DNA of 64,000 nt from UBA1366 sp047602575 (GTDB taxonomy: Bacteria > Bacillota > Clostridia > Oscillospirales > Ruminococcaceae): NCBI GenBank assembly GCA_047602575.1, contig JASGGY010000003.1, positions 992,001 through 1,056,000 on the forward strand, read 5' to 3'. Position numbers and translations under genes: made by a program. Shown piece after piece: positions 54,148-63,204 of this stretch. Every line of letters starts with the position of its first letter. Positions within the stretch are counted from its first letter, which is position 1. Under the pieces are notes generated by a model that was not told the origin of the DNA, ran no database searches, and saw only the letters and a list, made by a program, of their open reading frames with translations.

Positions 54148-57100
54148 TTATCTGCTGTTTTTTGTATGCTTTTTTCTGCGGAAAGCCAGAATCGTAACCG
54201 CAATTCCTGCAGTGCACAGACCCGTTAAGGAGAACCAGAGCCAAAGCTCCGATGTGTCTCCGGTCTTGGGCACATCCGTCGGAGTTTTAACATTGTGCAC
54301 ATTGACAGTAAGGGTTTCATCTGCCGCCAGCTCTACCGTGACAGGATCAGGCCGGACATATCCGGCGCTGGCGTCATCCTCAAGCTCCGTTACCGTGTAC
54401 TTTCCTACCCTGAGCGCTCCAATGAAGATTTCACCCTTGGCGTCAGTTTTGAATGCCTGATCGTAATGCTCACCGACTACCCGGAAGGAGAAGCCCTCAA
54501 CCCTTCCGTCGGAAGAGGTCTTTACGATTTTCAGATTTGCCTTCTGTGCCGCATTGACAAAGCCCTTTCCGGCTTCATTCTCAACGGTGACGGTTTTTCC
54601 GTCCTCTGTGATGGTGAAATAGTATGCGGTTTCATCTCGAATGAAGCCCAGCGGTGCGGTTTTTTCCTTAACAAAATAACCGCCGTAAATGAGATCAGAC
54701 ATTTCGTACACACCGACGTTCTGCTCGGTCATTGTGCCGATCAGCGCATCTTCCTCTTCAAATTCACCATTGCCGTTGGTATCGGCAAAGACCTCAAACA
54801 CTGCGCCTGTCAGGTGGTTGTCGGGATAATCTGCGTCCGCTTTTGTCAGGGAAACATTGCCCCTGATATGGTTATTGATGAGTTCAATCTCAATAACCGC
54901 ACCGTCCTTGTCAATCACAGCAGGGAATACGGTTTCGGTAAGCACAAAGCCTGTCGGGGCTTCAATTTCACGGATAATATAACTGCCGTATGGCACATCC
55001 GCAAAAGAAAAACTGCCGTCCTCGCCGGAGATGGAGGTCAAAATGGCAGTTTCAGCTGTAAACACTGTTTCGTCCGCTTTGAATAAGCCGATGACCGCAC
55101 CGCTGAGCGCATTGCCGTCCTCAGTTTTCTTGATGCCCTTGATTTCACCGCGGATTAGCTTATTTTCGATGGCTTCACCGTTGTTGATTGAGAGGTTAAC
55201 CACAGTAGTATCCTGTCCGGAATATTCAAACTGAACAGGATATTTTGTTTCTGACGGAATGTATGCGGCATTGGCGGAAAGCTCCTTGACGTAATAGCTG
55301 CCAAAGGGAAGATCAGCTGTAAATTTAGCAGTACCGTCTGCATTGACTGAAATAGCTTCAATCAATCCGTCCGAAGGAATAGCTGTACCGTCTGCGGCGG
55401 TAATATCCTCTGCGGCATACAGTCCAAAGGATACCGAGGTGATTTCTCCGTTCATCCCGATACCGAATTTCTCATCCTGCTCCAATACTTTGGAAAGTGC
55501 AATCTGTACTTTCTGCCTTTCGTTATGGAACGAGGAAGCTGTCGAGGTGACCTTGACATCCTGACCGGCGTAGGTCAGCTCAGCAAGCTGTGTTTCGGAA
55601 TTTAAAACCATACCAAAAGGTGCTGTTATTTCCCTGATGTCATACTTTCCGAGATACAGCTCCTTTGTAACCGCAAGTCCGTCTTTACCTGTGGTAATGG
55701 TATCAACCACCTCACCCTTGGAAGCACGGAGCGTTCCGTCCGGTGTGACGATGTCCTCAGCAGCGGTGATTTCATAGACGGCACCCGCCAGGCCTTTTGC
55801 CGTATAAACAGGCTGATAGGTATTCGGGAGCGCGATATCATTGCCGTTTTCGTCGGTATGCCCGCCGCCGACAGCAGTTACAGAGGAAAACACCTCTCCG
55901 GTTTTTGTTACGGATATAATACCTTTCTGTGCAATATCGGAACGGGTGACCTCAATCACGGTAATGCCGCTTTCCTCAGCAGAGTTCTCCAGTGTCACAT
56001 CAAAGTGAATCGGTTCTGCGTTTATGACATACCCGTAGGGCGACTGTACCTCAACCAGAGAATAGCCCCTGCCGTATTCCAGCGTCTGCGGTGTGACAAG
56101 GGTTCCGTTTTCGGATGTGTAAAATGTATCGACGGCTGTGATTTCAGGATATGTCATGGTCATTTTGACCAGGTTTCCGTCCGGATCGTAAATCTGAAAG
56201 CCAGCCCCTGCATACGGAATGGTTTTGCCGGTTTCCGCATCCTTTTTGACAATCCTGAGATAGCCTGCAAAGTTGGCGTTGTTAATCAGATACTGATAGG
56301 TCCTGCCATCTGAATTAATGAACACGTCAAAGTCCTGCATCCGCTCACGTCCGTCCCAGCCCTTGGTCTGGTGTACGGTATAAACGCCGTAGGGCAAATC
56401 TTTTGATTGTGCCAAGCCGTTTTCGTCACAGGTCAGTATATCACGCTCAGACGCCTTTGCCGCCTTGTAGCTTCCTGCGGATTTCAGATAAACCTCAAAT
56501 TCCGCTCCGGTCTCGGGTGTTTCAATCTGGGTATTACCGTTGTCGGTATGCTTGATAATGGCGATATTGCCCTTGATGATCTGCTCGGTCACATCGTTGG
56601 CAGTACTGTTATGCTCTGCCGTATAGAGCCTTTCCTCCGCGCCGATCAGGTGAACAGAGGTATCCAGCAGATATCCCTCGGAGGGCTTGATTTCCCGGAG
56701 CGTCCAGTCATCACCGCAGATATATTCCGCTGTGGTAAACCGGCCGTTTGCGTCGGTGGTATAGGTATCCACGAGCTGACCGCCGTTGTAAATACCGTAG
56801 ACCGCACCCGCAAGGGAAGCACCGCCCTGTGCCGTTCCGGCTTCCTCATCAGACTTAGTGACGGTGACACGGAATTTCTTGAGGGTGTTGTTAAAGGATT
56901 TGTTCGTTACCTTGTTCCATTCAACGGCTGCCGTCTGATCAGCGGGAATCGCATAACGGATTGCCGTATCAACTTCCTCCAGCATGTAACCGGAGCCGAT
57001 GAGTACATCTTCAAATATTGCGGTACCGGAGCTGTTTGTCACTGCATACGCATTGACCGGCAGACCGGAAAGCGAAGTGCCTGAAAGGCGGAATCTCACC

Positions 57101-58422
57101 CCTGCATTCAGTCCGTCCTCTGCGGTTTTGATAACAGTAAGGCTGCCGCGCTTGAGGACATTGCTGAAAGTAACCGTCGCCGTCTGTCCGCCGATCACAG
57201 TAATGCGGCGGGTTTCCTGCGGCTCATATTTGTCATAGGACTGCTCGGTTACGGTGTAAACACCGGGTGTTAAATTGTCCAGCTGGATTTCACCGTTTTT
57301 GCCTGTCGTAACCGTTTCACTGATGCCGTTGCCCGCAACGGTAAACCGGATCCCTGCGATTATTCCGTCCTCAGAGGTTTTCACAATCCTTGCAGAGCCG
57401 TAGCTCACTCTGACTTGCAAATATCCGTTGACAGGGTCACTGATGGACTGGGCATAGGTGACCATGTCCTGAAGGCTGCCGTCGGTATTGTAATGTCCGT
57501 CACCCCAGGTGATGATCCCGCGGCGCTGTGAATTTTTCTTGGAGGCTGTAATTGTCACCGCACCGGCCGGCGCAGCTTTTGCCGAAATCGTCAGCTTGTT
57601 TCCGTTTACAGAAAAGCTGATGCCGGATTCACTTGCCGAAAAGGCATAATCGTCTAGCACACCGTTTGCGTCCGTCAGCGTCGCAGTATACTGGGAACCG
57701 TTCCATTCCAAATCAACGTTCTGCGCTTTTGCCGTTGTCTTTGAGAAAAAGCTCGGAATCCTGGTGTGATTCTGTACAGCCCTTGCGATGCTGTTGTAAT
57801 GGCTCAGAATCCGTGTGCGAAGAGGATGGTTTACGCTGATCTGATCCAGCACCGCGTCCTTGCTTCCCGTACTGACTTTATTAAAATCCTCATCACGCTC
57901 GCCTACAACAGTTTCCCAGATCAAAAGCTGCGTTGCGATTGCTTCAGCCAGCTTGTCGCCGTTGTCATCTCCCGTACACCAGTCCGTGGAAATGGTTCCG
58001 GCATACCCGTACTGCATGATTCTGCCGATAAAACGTTTAATATTAGAAGCCGTAATCGTCTGGTTATAGTCAGACGGGTAGCTTTCCCAGAAGCTTTCAT
58101 CCCACTGGGTATAGGTATCTCCGGTCTGCTGTGCCACACCTGGTTCGATGCAGTAGCAGATGTTTCCCTCATAGGAATCCATCGCCCTGACCATGGTGTA
58201 TTCCGAGAAATCTGATGCCCATCCGTTCATAAGCTGCAGGACTCCATGTCCCCATGTGCCGGCGGCGGTGTTGCTTCCCTCACGGGGATAATCAACCATA
58301 TATACGGTTGCCTTTTCACCTGCGGCGCTGACGGGGGTGACACCTGTTCCCGCAAAAACGGAAAGGCACATCAACAGTGCGGTCAGCACCGAGACACCTT
58401 TTCTGATAAAGCTTGTTTTCAT
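54148..58422 (-). CDS. Thioester/SpaA-domain surface adhesin with VPKTG sorting signal
   Basis: 1424 residues. Signal peptide about 1-34. N-terminal thioester-type domain (about 40-160) with the Cys in ICYCIEPG (about 89) and a nearby Gln-rich segment. Then about ten SpaA/Cna-B-like domains (about 345-1370; each opens with a V-x-K-x-x-x-G pattern such as GSLTVIKTAEDG, and has GxYxVxE-type closing strands). C-terminus VPKTGDT (about 1385), a hydrophobic span and a basic tail: a sortase sorting signal. Sortase B at 24722-25507 could process it, or one outside the window. It would be a covalently stabilised stalk for attachment during conjugation or to host surfaces. Confidence 0.92.
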   Translation of the reverse strand: MKTSFIRKGVSVLTALLMCLSVFAGTGVTPVSAAGEKATVYMVDYPREGSNTAAGTWGHGVLQLMNGWASDFSEYTMVRAMDSYEGNICYCIEPGVAQQTGDTYTQWDESFWESYPSDYNQTITASNIKRFIGRIMQYGYAGTISTDWCTGDDNGDKLAEAIATQLLIWETVVGERDEDFNKVSTGSKDAVLDQISVNHPLRTRILSHYNSIARAVQNHTRIPSFFSKTTAKAQNVDLEWNGSQYTATLTDANGVLDDYAFSASESGISFSVNGNKLTISAKAAPAGAVTITASKKNSQRRGIITWGDGHYNTDGSLQDMVTYAQSISDPVNGYLQVRVSYGSARIVKTSEDGIIAGIRFTVAGNGISETVTTGKNGEIQLDNLTPGVYTVTEQSYDKYEPQETRRITVIGGQTATVTFSNVLKRGSLTVIKTAEDGLNAGVRFRLSGTSLSGLPVNAYAVTNSSGTAIFEDVLIGSGYMLEEVDTAIRYAIPADQTAAVEWNKVTNKSFNNTLKKFRVTVTKSDEEAGTAQGGASLAGAVYGIYNGGQLVDTYTTDANGRFTTAEYICGDDWTLREIKPSEGYLLDTSVHLIGAEERLYTAEHNSTANDVTEQIIKGNIAIIKHTDNGNTQIETPETGAEFEVYLKSAGSYKAAKASERDILTCDENGLAQSKDLPYGVYTVHQTKGWDGRERMQDFDVFINSDGRTYQYLINNANFAGYLRIVKKDAETGKTIPYAGAGFQIYDPDGNLVKMTMTYPEITAVDTFYTSENGTLVTPQTLEYGRGYSLVEVQSPYGYVINAEPIHFDVTLENSAEESGITVIEVTRSDIAQKGIISVTKTGEVFSSVTAVGGGHTDENGNDIALPNTYQPVYTAKGLAGAVYEITAAEDIVTPDGTLRASKGEVVDTITTGKDGLAVTKELYLGKYDIREITAPFGMVLNSETQLAELTYAGQDVKVTSTASSFHNERQKVQIALSKVLEQDEKFGIGMNGEITSVSFGLYAAEDITAADGTAIPSDGLIEAISVNADGTAKFTADLPFGSYYVKELSANAAYIPSETKYPVQFEYSGQDTTVVNLSINNGEAIENKLIRGEIKGIKKTEDGNALSGAVIGLFKADETVFTAETAILTSISGEDGSFSFADVPYGSYIIREIEAPTGFVLTETVFPAVIDKDGAVIEIELINNHIRGNVSLTKADADYPDNHLTGAVFEVFADTNGNGEFEEEDALIGTMTEQNVGVYEMSDLIYGGYFVKEKTAPLGFIRDETAYYFTITEDGKTVTVENEAGKGFVNAAQKANLKIVKTSSDGRVEGFSFRVVGEHYDQAFKTDAKGEIFIGALRVGKYTVTELEDDASAGYVRPDPVTVELAADETLTVNVHNVKTPTDVPKTGDTSELWLWFSLTGLCTAGIAVTILAFRRKKHTKNSR

Positions 58423-58448
58423 GTAGTAAATCCTCCTGTTACATACAA

Positions 58449-58478
58449 AAAATGCACCGCATTGCTGCGGTGCATTTT
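58449..58478 (-). terminator. Terminator after the lipoprotein gene
   Basis: AAAATGCACCGC (58449-58460) pairs with GCGGTGCATTTT (58467-58478), with a T-rich flank on the minus strand. Confidence 0.8.
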
Positions 58479-58500
58479 CTGCTGATGTATTTAATTTATT

Positions 58501-59283
58501 TTATGCGTATCCGATATACAGGTCATAACTGCCGTCGGATTGTGCCTCAGCCCATATCCAGACATCCGTTACGCCTTCATTATTGTAATACCGGTCAAGA
58601 ATTCCTTTGATATCCCGTTCTAGGTAGATACAGCGTGCGTTTGCATTAAGCGGATTATCCCAGCAGTAGATAGCATCGCTGTTTAAATTCAGCCCGATGC
58701 TCTTGGCATAGTTTTTGGCAAAGGAAATCCAGTAATTGATATCAAACGCTGCCGTTGTTGTAGTTGTTGCTGCGGGTTTCTCCGGTTTTGTCGTGGTCTC
58801 CGCAGGCTTAGCGGAAGTCGCAGTCTTAACCGGCTTGGTTGCTTTGGCGGGTGTTGTTGTGGATGCGGGGTGAGATTCGGACGGCTTTGTGCTGACACTT
58901 GTCTCAGACCGGGTAACACTTTCCGTTTTTGACGCCGTTTCTGTGCGGGATTCCGTTTTTGGCTGCGAGGTCTGTGTTGGGGTACCTGACTCTGTCTGAA
59001 TAGATCCTGCCGGACCCGACGTGGTCAGACTGCTGCTTTCTTCTCCCGTTTCAGTCTGGGAAAATGATTCCGGCGCAGTGCACGAGGACGCGGACGTCTC
59101 ACCGGCAGCTACATTTTCAGATGAGTCCTGAGAACCGCAGGCGGTAAGCAGCATTAAAACGCCGATAAACCCTGATAAAAATATTTTTTTCATAATAATG
59201 CCCATGCACTTCATGCGTAAAACGCTATGAAAGAGCAGGCATGGGCTCGCCTTCACTTTCGTTCCATTTATATGTTCTTTCAT
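58501..59283 (-). CDS. Thr-rich lipoprotein of the conjugative element
   Basis: 260 residues from ATG 59283, which has the strong site GGAGGGG; an internal ATG (59193) starts the lipoprotein signal peptide MKKIFLSGFIGVLMLLTAC with lipobox LTAC but has no ribosome site. So either a 30-residue leader precedes the signal peptide or the short form is translated by coupling. After Cys the protein has a Thr/Ser-Glu/Lys/Pro linker (about 52-170) and a C-terminal globular part with YWISFAKNYAKSIGLNL and CIYLERDIKGILDRYYN. Function unknown. Confidence 0.72.
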   Translation of the reverse strand: MKEHINGTKVKASPCLLFHSVLRMKCMGIIMKKIFLSGFIGVLMLLTACGSQDSSENVAAGETSASSCTAPESFSQTETGEESSSLTTSGPAGSIQTESGTPTQTSQPKTESRTETASKTESVTRSETSVSTKPSESHPASTTTPAKATKPVKTATSAKPAETTTKPEKPAATTTTTAAFDINYWISFAKNYAKSIGLNLNSDAIYCWDNPLNANARCIYLERDIKGILDRYYNNEGVTDVWIWAEAQSDGSYDLYIGYA

Positions 59284-59350
59284 GCTAACCCCTCCGTCAT
59301 TTGTATTTTACCATAATTACACGGATGAGTCTACCATTTTACAAATAAAT

Positions 59351-59764
59351 TTATCCGGCTAATTTGCAGTACCCTCGGTCCGCTTCATCCACATAGCGGT
59401 CCAGCATCTCAAAAAAGCGTTCCGGCGTCAGCTCCGAATCCAGCCACTGCGTAGCCCGGTAGGAATAACAGCCGACGGATTCATTGATGGCGTGACTGCC
59501 CAGAACGCTCCTCAGATTCAGCTCGTTGGTCATCTGCTTCTTTTTATTATCCGGATGATGCATGGCTCTCGCCAGACAGAACACCATCAGCGGGTGCAGA
59601 TAGGAAAAAGAAATCTGCAGGTAATAATTCCGGTAATCCGCCGTTAAGGATGTTTCATCCTGGTCTTCTACCGGAATTGCGCTCAGGATCATGCTGCGCA
59701 CACGCTCGGCGATTTCTCTGCGGTGCGACTGTTCCGTCATACTCAGTTTATGATTATCAGTCAT
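59351..59764 (-). CDS. Conserved hypothetical protein (137 residues)
   Basis: Helical cytosolic protein; no signal peptide or membrane span. AAAGGAGGAG precedes ATG 59764. Motifs such as EIAERVRSMILSAIP and RATQWLDSELTPERFFEML are not recognised. It lies between the S1-domain gene and the lipoprotein gene on the same strand, so it is part of the conjugation operon. Confidence 0.7.
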   Translation of the reverse strand: MTDNHKLSMTEQSHRREIAERVRSMILSAIPVEDQDETSLTADYRNYYLQISFSYLHPLMVFCLARAMHHPDNKKKQMTNELNLRSVLGSHAINESVGCYSYRATQWLDSELTPERFFEMLDRYVDEADRGYCKLAG

Positions 59765-59785
59765 GACAGGCTCCTCCTTTCTGAT

Positions 59786-61312
59786 TTAATGAGGCATTGC
59801 GATATGGGTAATTGCGCCCCAGATCCGGTTGGTTTCCTTGTTAATCCCGAGAATGCGCACGGTCACACAGGCACCTCTGGGAGGCCTGCCGCGTTTGGGG
59901 TAGCTGCACAGGCAGTCGATGCCGCTGTCCAGCGCCACAAAAACGCCGTTGGCGTCCACCATACTGACAGTTCCCACGTAACGGCTTCCGACTGAGTACC
60001 TGCGCAGCGCTTTTTCGTAAGGATTTTCTCCGGCCTGCTTGACCGAGGCGGTTGCCCTGATATGATTCCGGTCGATGCGGGTTACATCCAGCACCTTGAC
60101 CAAGATGCGCTGCCCGGGCTGAAAATATCCGCTGGCATCCATCCAGCGCTGATAGCTCAGCTCACGCAGCGGAATGTAGATCTCAAGACCGAACAAATCC
60201 ACAAAAATTCCTGCACGGATTACGGATATGACTCTCGCCTCGGCGCTGACACCGGAGTAAATCAGATTGTTGCCGTCACGGTCAGTTCCGTAATAGTAAC
60301 GCTTCCGTTTTGCACGCATCGCCTCCAGACGGCTGGCCGCCGCAATACCGGCTTTGGGATTGATGCCCCTGACGATATAGTCCACCTCGGCGCCCAGACG
60401 CTTGGTCAGCATATAGTGCATCACGTCAGACTCAGACCGGCCGCGTAAGTCATCGGGCGGCTCCACTGCCTCCTCGGCAGGAATGATTACCTTGAAATCA
60501 CCGTGATAAATGACTGCGAAGGAATGATTCGGGTTGTCCTCAGAACGTTCGACACCCTGGATGGTACCTGTGAGAATACGGCCGGTCTTTTGGGACTCCA
60601 GCAAATCCAGCAGGTCGTTCTGTGCTTTTTCCGCTTCCGTTTCAACTTCCAGACGGTCGTTGATGGAAAGGATGCGGGGTGAAGATCCGGATGCGGCACG
60701 CTTTTTGCCCGCCGTTTTGGTTTTTGGGGTACCGGAGTCTGTGCTCCCGGAAGCTTCCGGAGACTCTGCATTAGACTGGGATGCTTCCGGATCATTCTTC
60801 TTACGTCGGCGCGGCTTTTTGGCTTCCTTTGCGTCAGCCTGGGATACCGGCTTCTGAATGCCGGGAATTCCGAAACCTTCAGCCGGGTCCGCTGCATCTT
60901 TGAACTGTTCCGGTTCGGTCTGGGGCTGAGCGACTTCGTCATGTATGAGCCCGTTCTCTTCGGCCTGAAGGTCTGCATCCGATAAATGTTCCGGTTCGGT
61001 CTGGGGAAGGGCAGATTCAGGATTTTCGGCTCCGCTCCCCTCAGCCGGCAGTTCGGGTCCGGTATGGGACAGAGCGTCCTGACCTACCTGCATCTCGGCG
61101 TCTTCAGCCGGGACCGCTGCATCTTTGAATTGTTCCTGCTCAGTCTGGGGGAGGGCAGGCTCGGGATTAACCGGTCCGCTCCCCTCAGCCTGAAGGTCTG
61201 CATCCGATGAATTTTCCGGTTCAGTCTGGGGGAGAGAGGCTTCGGTATGTATGAGCTCATTCTCTTCGGTTCTTTCCTCCTCCGGAATATTTGTTTTCTG
61301 CCTGGTTGACAT
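59786..61312 (-). CDS. S1-like RNA-binding protein with acidic repeat N-terminus
   Basis: 508 residues from ATG 61312 (GGAGGA upstream). The first 170 residues are Pro/Gln/Glu-rich and built from repeats of a PQTEPE core (five or six copies). After a basic linker (RRRKKND) come two or three S1/OB-type domains (about 220-505): YSGVSAEARVISVIRAGIFVDLFG and YVGTVSMVDANGVFVALDSG with the typical V-x-V-x-x-x-D pattern. S1-domain proteins next to VirD4 are common in Firmicute conjugative elements. RNA binding is expected; the acidic tail is unstructured. Confidence 0.82.
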   Translation of the reverse strand: MSTRQKTNIPEEERTEENELIHTEASLPQTEPENSSDADLQAEGSGPVNPEPALPQTEQEQFKDAAVPAEDAEMQVGQDALSHTGPELPAEGSGAENPESALPQTEPEHLSDADLQAEENGLIHDEVAQPQTEPEQFKDAADPAEGFGIPGIQKPVSQADAKEAKKPRRRKKNDPEASQSNAESPEASGSTDSGTPKTKTAGKKRAASGSSPRILSINDRLEVETEAEKAQNDLLDLLESQKTGRILTGTIQGVERSEDNPNHSFAVIYHGDFKVIIPAEEAVEPPDDLRGRSESDVMHYMLTKRLGAEVDYIVRGINPKAGIAAASRLEAMRAKRKRYYYGTDRDGNNLIYSGVSAEARVISVIRAGIFVDLFGLEIYIPLRELSYQRWMDASGYFQPGQRILVKVLDVTRIDRNHIRATASVKQAGENPYEKALRRYSVGSRYVGTVSMVDANGVFVALDSGIDCLCSYPKRGRPPRGACVTVRILGINKETNRIWGAITHIAMPH

Positions 61313-61335
61313 AAATTTTCCTCCTATCAATTATT

Positions 61336-63204
61336 TCAGAATTCAGCCGGCGGTTTTGCCGAGCTGTATAAACTGCGCTTCCTGGACACAGGCTCCGGCG
61401 GCTGCTCCGGATCCTCTGTGATTGCTTCGGTATGCACCCCAGGCTCGGTATGGGAAACCGGTCTGTAATCCATAACCGGCTCCGGACTGATTTCACCGGC
61501 CATTGCGTGCCCCAGATAATCAAACTTTTTCAGCTTCAATATATTGCAGCCGCGTATGATGCAAAGGAGTTCTTCGTTCGGAAGCCTCAGTACCTCGTCA
61601 GGTGTCATGAGTTTTCTGCGCCCCTGCCCCTCAGTCTGACGGTACTGAGGAATGAACTGCGCCACGGAGATTGTTTTTCTTACCGTCATGGTGGAATTCA
61701 CCTCTATGCTCATCTCACCGCTGCGTGAGGAAACATATTCGGCGGTGATGTCGTCGGTGCATCCGAGCATGAGCTGAATGTCCGTGTTTCCGATAATTTC
61801 AGCCCACAGATTATTTGGATACCGGTTCTGTAGCTGTCCCAGACTCTGTACCGCCAGCATGACCCGGATATCTCTGGACCGGATTACACTCAGGGACCTG
61901 GCAAAATCCGAGCCGTCAGCGGCGCCTCCGATTCTTCCGACATTGTTAAACTCATCCAGAATCAGATTAACGGGCACATCGCACCTGCCGTTCGGCCGGC
62001 TGTCGGCATACCTGGTCAGTCTGATGAACAGAAAGGAAAAAAAGAGCGATGACAGAAATGCCATGGTGGCATCCTGGTCGCTCAGGATGATGTAATAGGC
62101 ACATTTACGATTTCCCGGAGCTGTCAGGTCAATATCGGACCGCGAAAGGATGTTCCGGACCGATTCGTTCTGAAGCACCTGCAGCCGCGTTCCCAGACCG
62201 AGAATGATCCCGGATCGGACGGTGTCGCTTGCCTGGGAAAACAGATTAAATGGCGCTCGTGCCGGATGACTCAGAGGGAGCTTGCTGATCAGCGCAGAAA
62301 GCTGCTGCTCGCTGTGCTTGGTCAGAAGCTGATACACAGCCGGCAGATGCCTGAGCCCGGGACTACGGGTCCGGTCCTGGTCAATATACAGAATCAGCGC
62401 TTTCAGAAGATTGGATTCACCGTTGTCCCAGAAGTGATCGCCCTTGCCGGCGCTGGTGTTGCCGATGATGACATTGGTCAGTATCTGAGCCGTTAAGGTA
62501 TCTCCGTTTAGGTCTGACATACAGTTCCATGAATCGCTGTGCTCGGGATTAATCAGGTTAAAAACCCTGACCTCATATCCGTTTCTGCGGTACATTTCGG
62601 ACGTATCACGGTACAGCTCAGCCTTAGGATCAGTAATTACCACCGATTCACCGCGTTTGAGCGCCTGAAACAGTGCGTTGCGGATAATTGCCCTGGATTT
62701 CATGGTTCCCGGCGCGCCGAATACGGCGATATTGCGGTTGAATCCGGTGTCCTTGGGCATACATACAGCATTTCCCTGATACTCACCCAGAATTGTGCCT
62801 TCCGCCTGATCCGGCGGGGTCACCTCAAGCACTTTCCGCATTTCCTGTTCCGTCATCCATCCCGCTGTGCCGTAGGTTCCGCTTTTGCTCTTTTTAAAGC
62901 CGCGCGGGTCATACTCCCTGCGGTCAAAGCGTTCATTCAGCATGATCCAAGTGGCAGCTGCGCCGCCGATCAGCAGAATAAACAGCATGCCCTTCAGACC
63001 GTTCTTGCTGAATGCCGCTTGAAAGCAAACTATTGGGTTCCAGTCTGCGTGTTTCATAGCACCGTCACTGCCGATGCCGCCGGAATTCATCCAGACGGAA
63101 TAATTCCCGAACAGCTGGCTGAGCATTCCGCTGAGATAAATCAGCACTGCCAAGCCCGGTATGGCAGCGGCAGCAATTGCCGCACCCCGTTTTTTATCCT
63201 TCAG
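61336..63204 (-). CDS. VirD4/TraG-type coupling protein
   Basis: About 622 residues. Start is put at CTG 63204 because GGAGG lies 7 bases upstream; ATG 63246 or 63234 are alternatives without such a site. Two N-terminal spans (about 7-30 and 56-80), then the TraG/VirD4 ATPase: Walker A VFGAPGTMKSRAIIRNA (about 157), the PKAELYRDTSEMYRRNGYEV segment and Walker B LILDEFNNVGRI (about 405), with the RDIRVMLAVQSLGQL helix. It feeds the relaxosome DNA into the conjugation channel. The relaxase is outside the window. Confidence 0.93.
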   Translation of the reverse strand: MKDKKRGAAIAAAAIPGLAVLIYLSGMLSQLFGNYSVWMNSGGIGSDGAMKHADWNPIVCFQAAFSKNGLKGMLFILLIGGAAATWIMLNERFDRREYDPRGFKKSKSGTYGTAGWMTEQEMRKVLEVTPPDQAEGTILGEYQGNAVCMPKDTGFNRNIAVFGAPGTMKSRAIIRNALFQALKRGESVVITDPKAELYRDTSEMYRRNGYEVRVFNLINPEHSDSWNCMSDLNGDTLTAQILTNVIIGNTSAGKGDHFWDNGESNLLKALILYIDQDRTRSPGLRHLPAVYQLLTKHSEQQLSALISKLPLSHPARAPFNLFSQASDTVRSGIILGLGTRLQVLQNESVRNILSRSDIDLTAPGNRKCAYYIILSDQDATMAFLSSLFFSFLFIRLTRYADSRPNGRCDVPVNLILDEFNNVGRIGGAADGSDFARSLSVIRSRDIRVMLAVQSLGQLQNRYPNNLWAEIIGNTDIQLMLGCTDDITAEYVSSRSGEMSIEVNSTMTVRKTISVAQFIPQYRQTEGQGRRKLMTPDEVLRLPNEELLCIIRGCNILKLKKFDYLGHAMAGEISPEPVMDYRPVSHTEPGVHTEAITEDPEQPPEPVSRKRSLYSSAKPPAEF

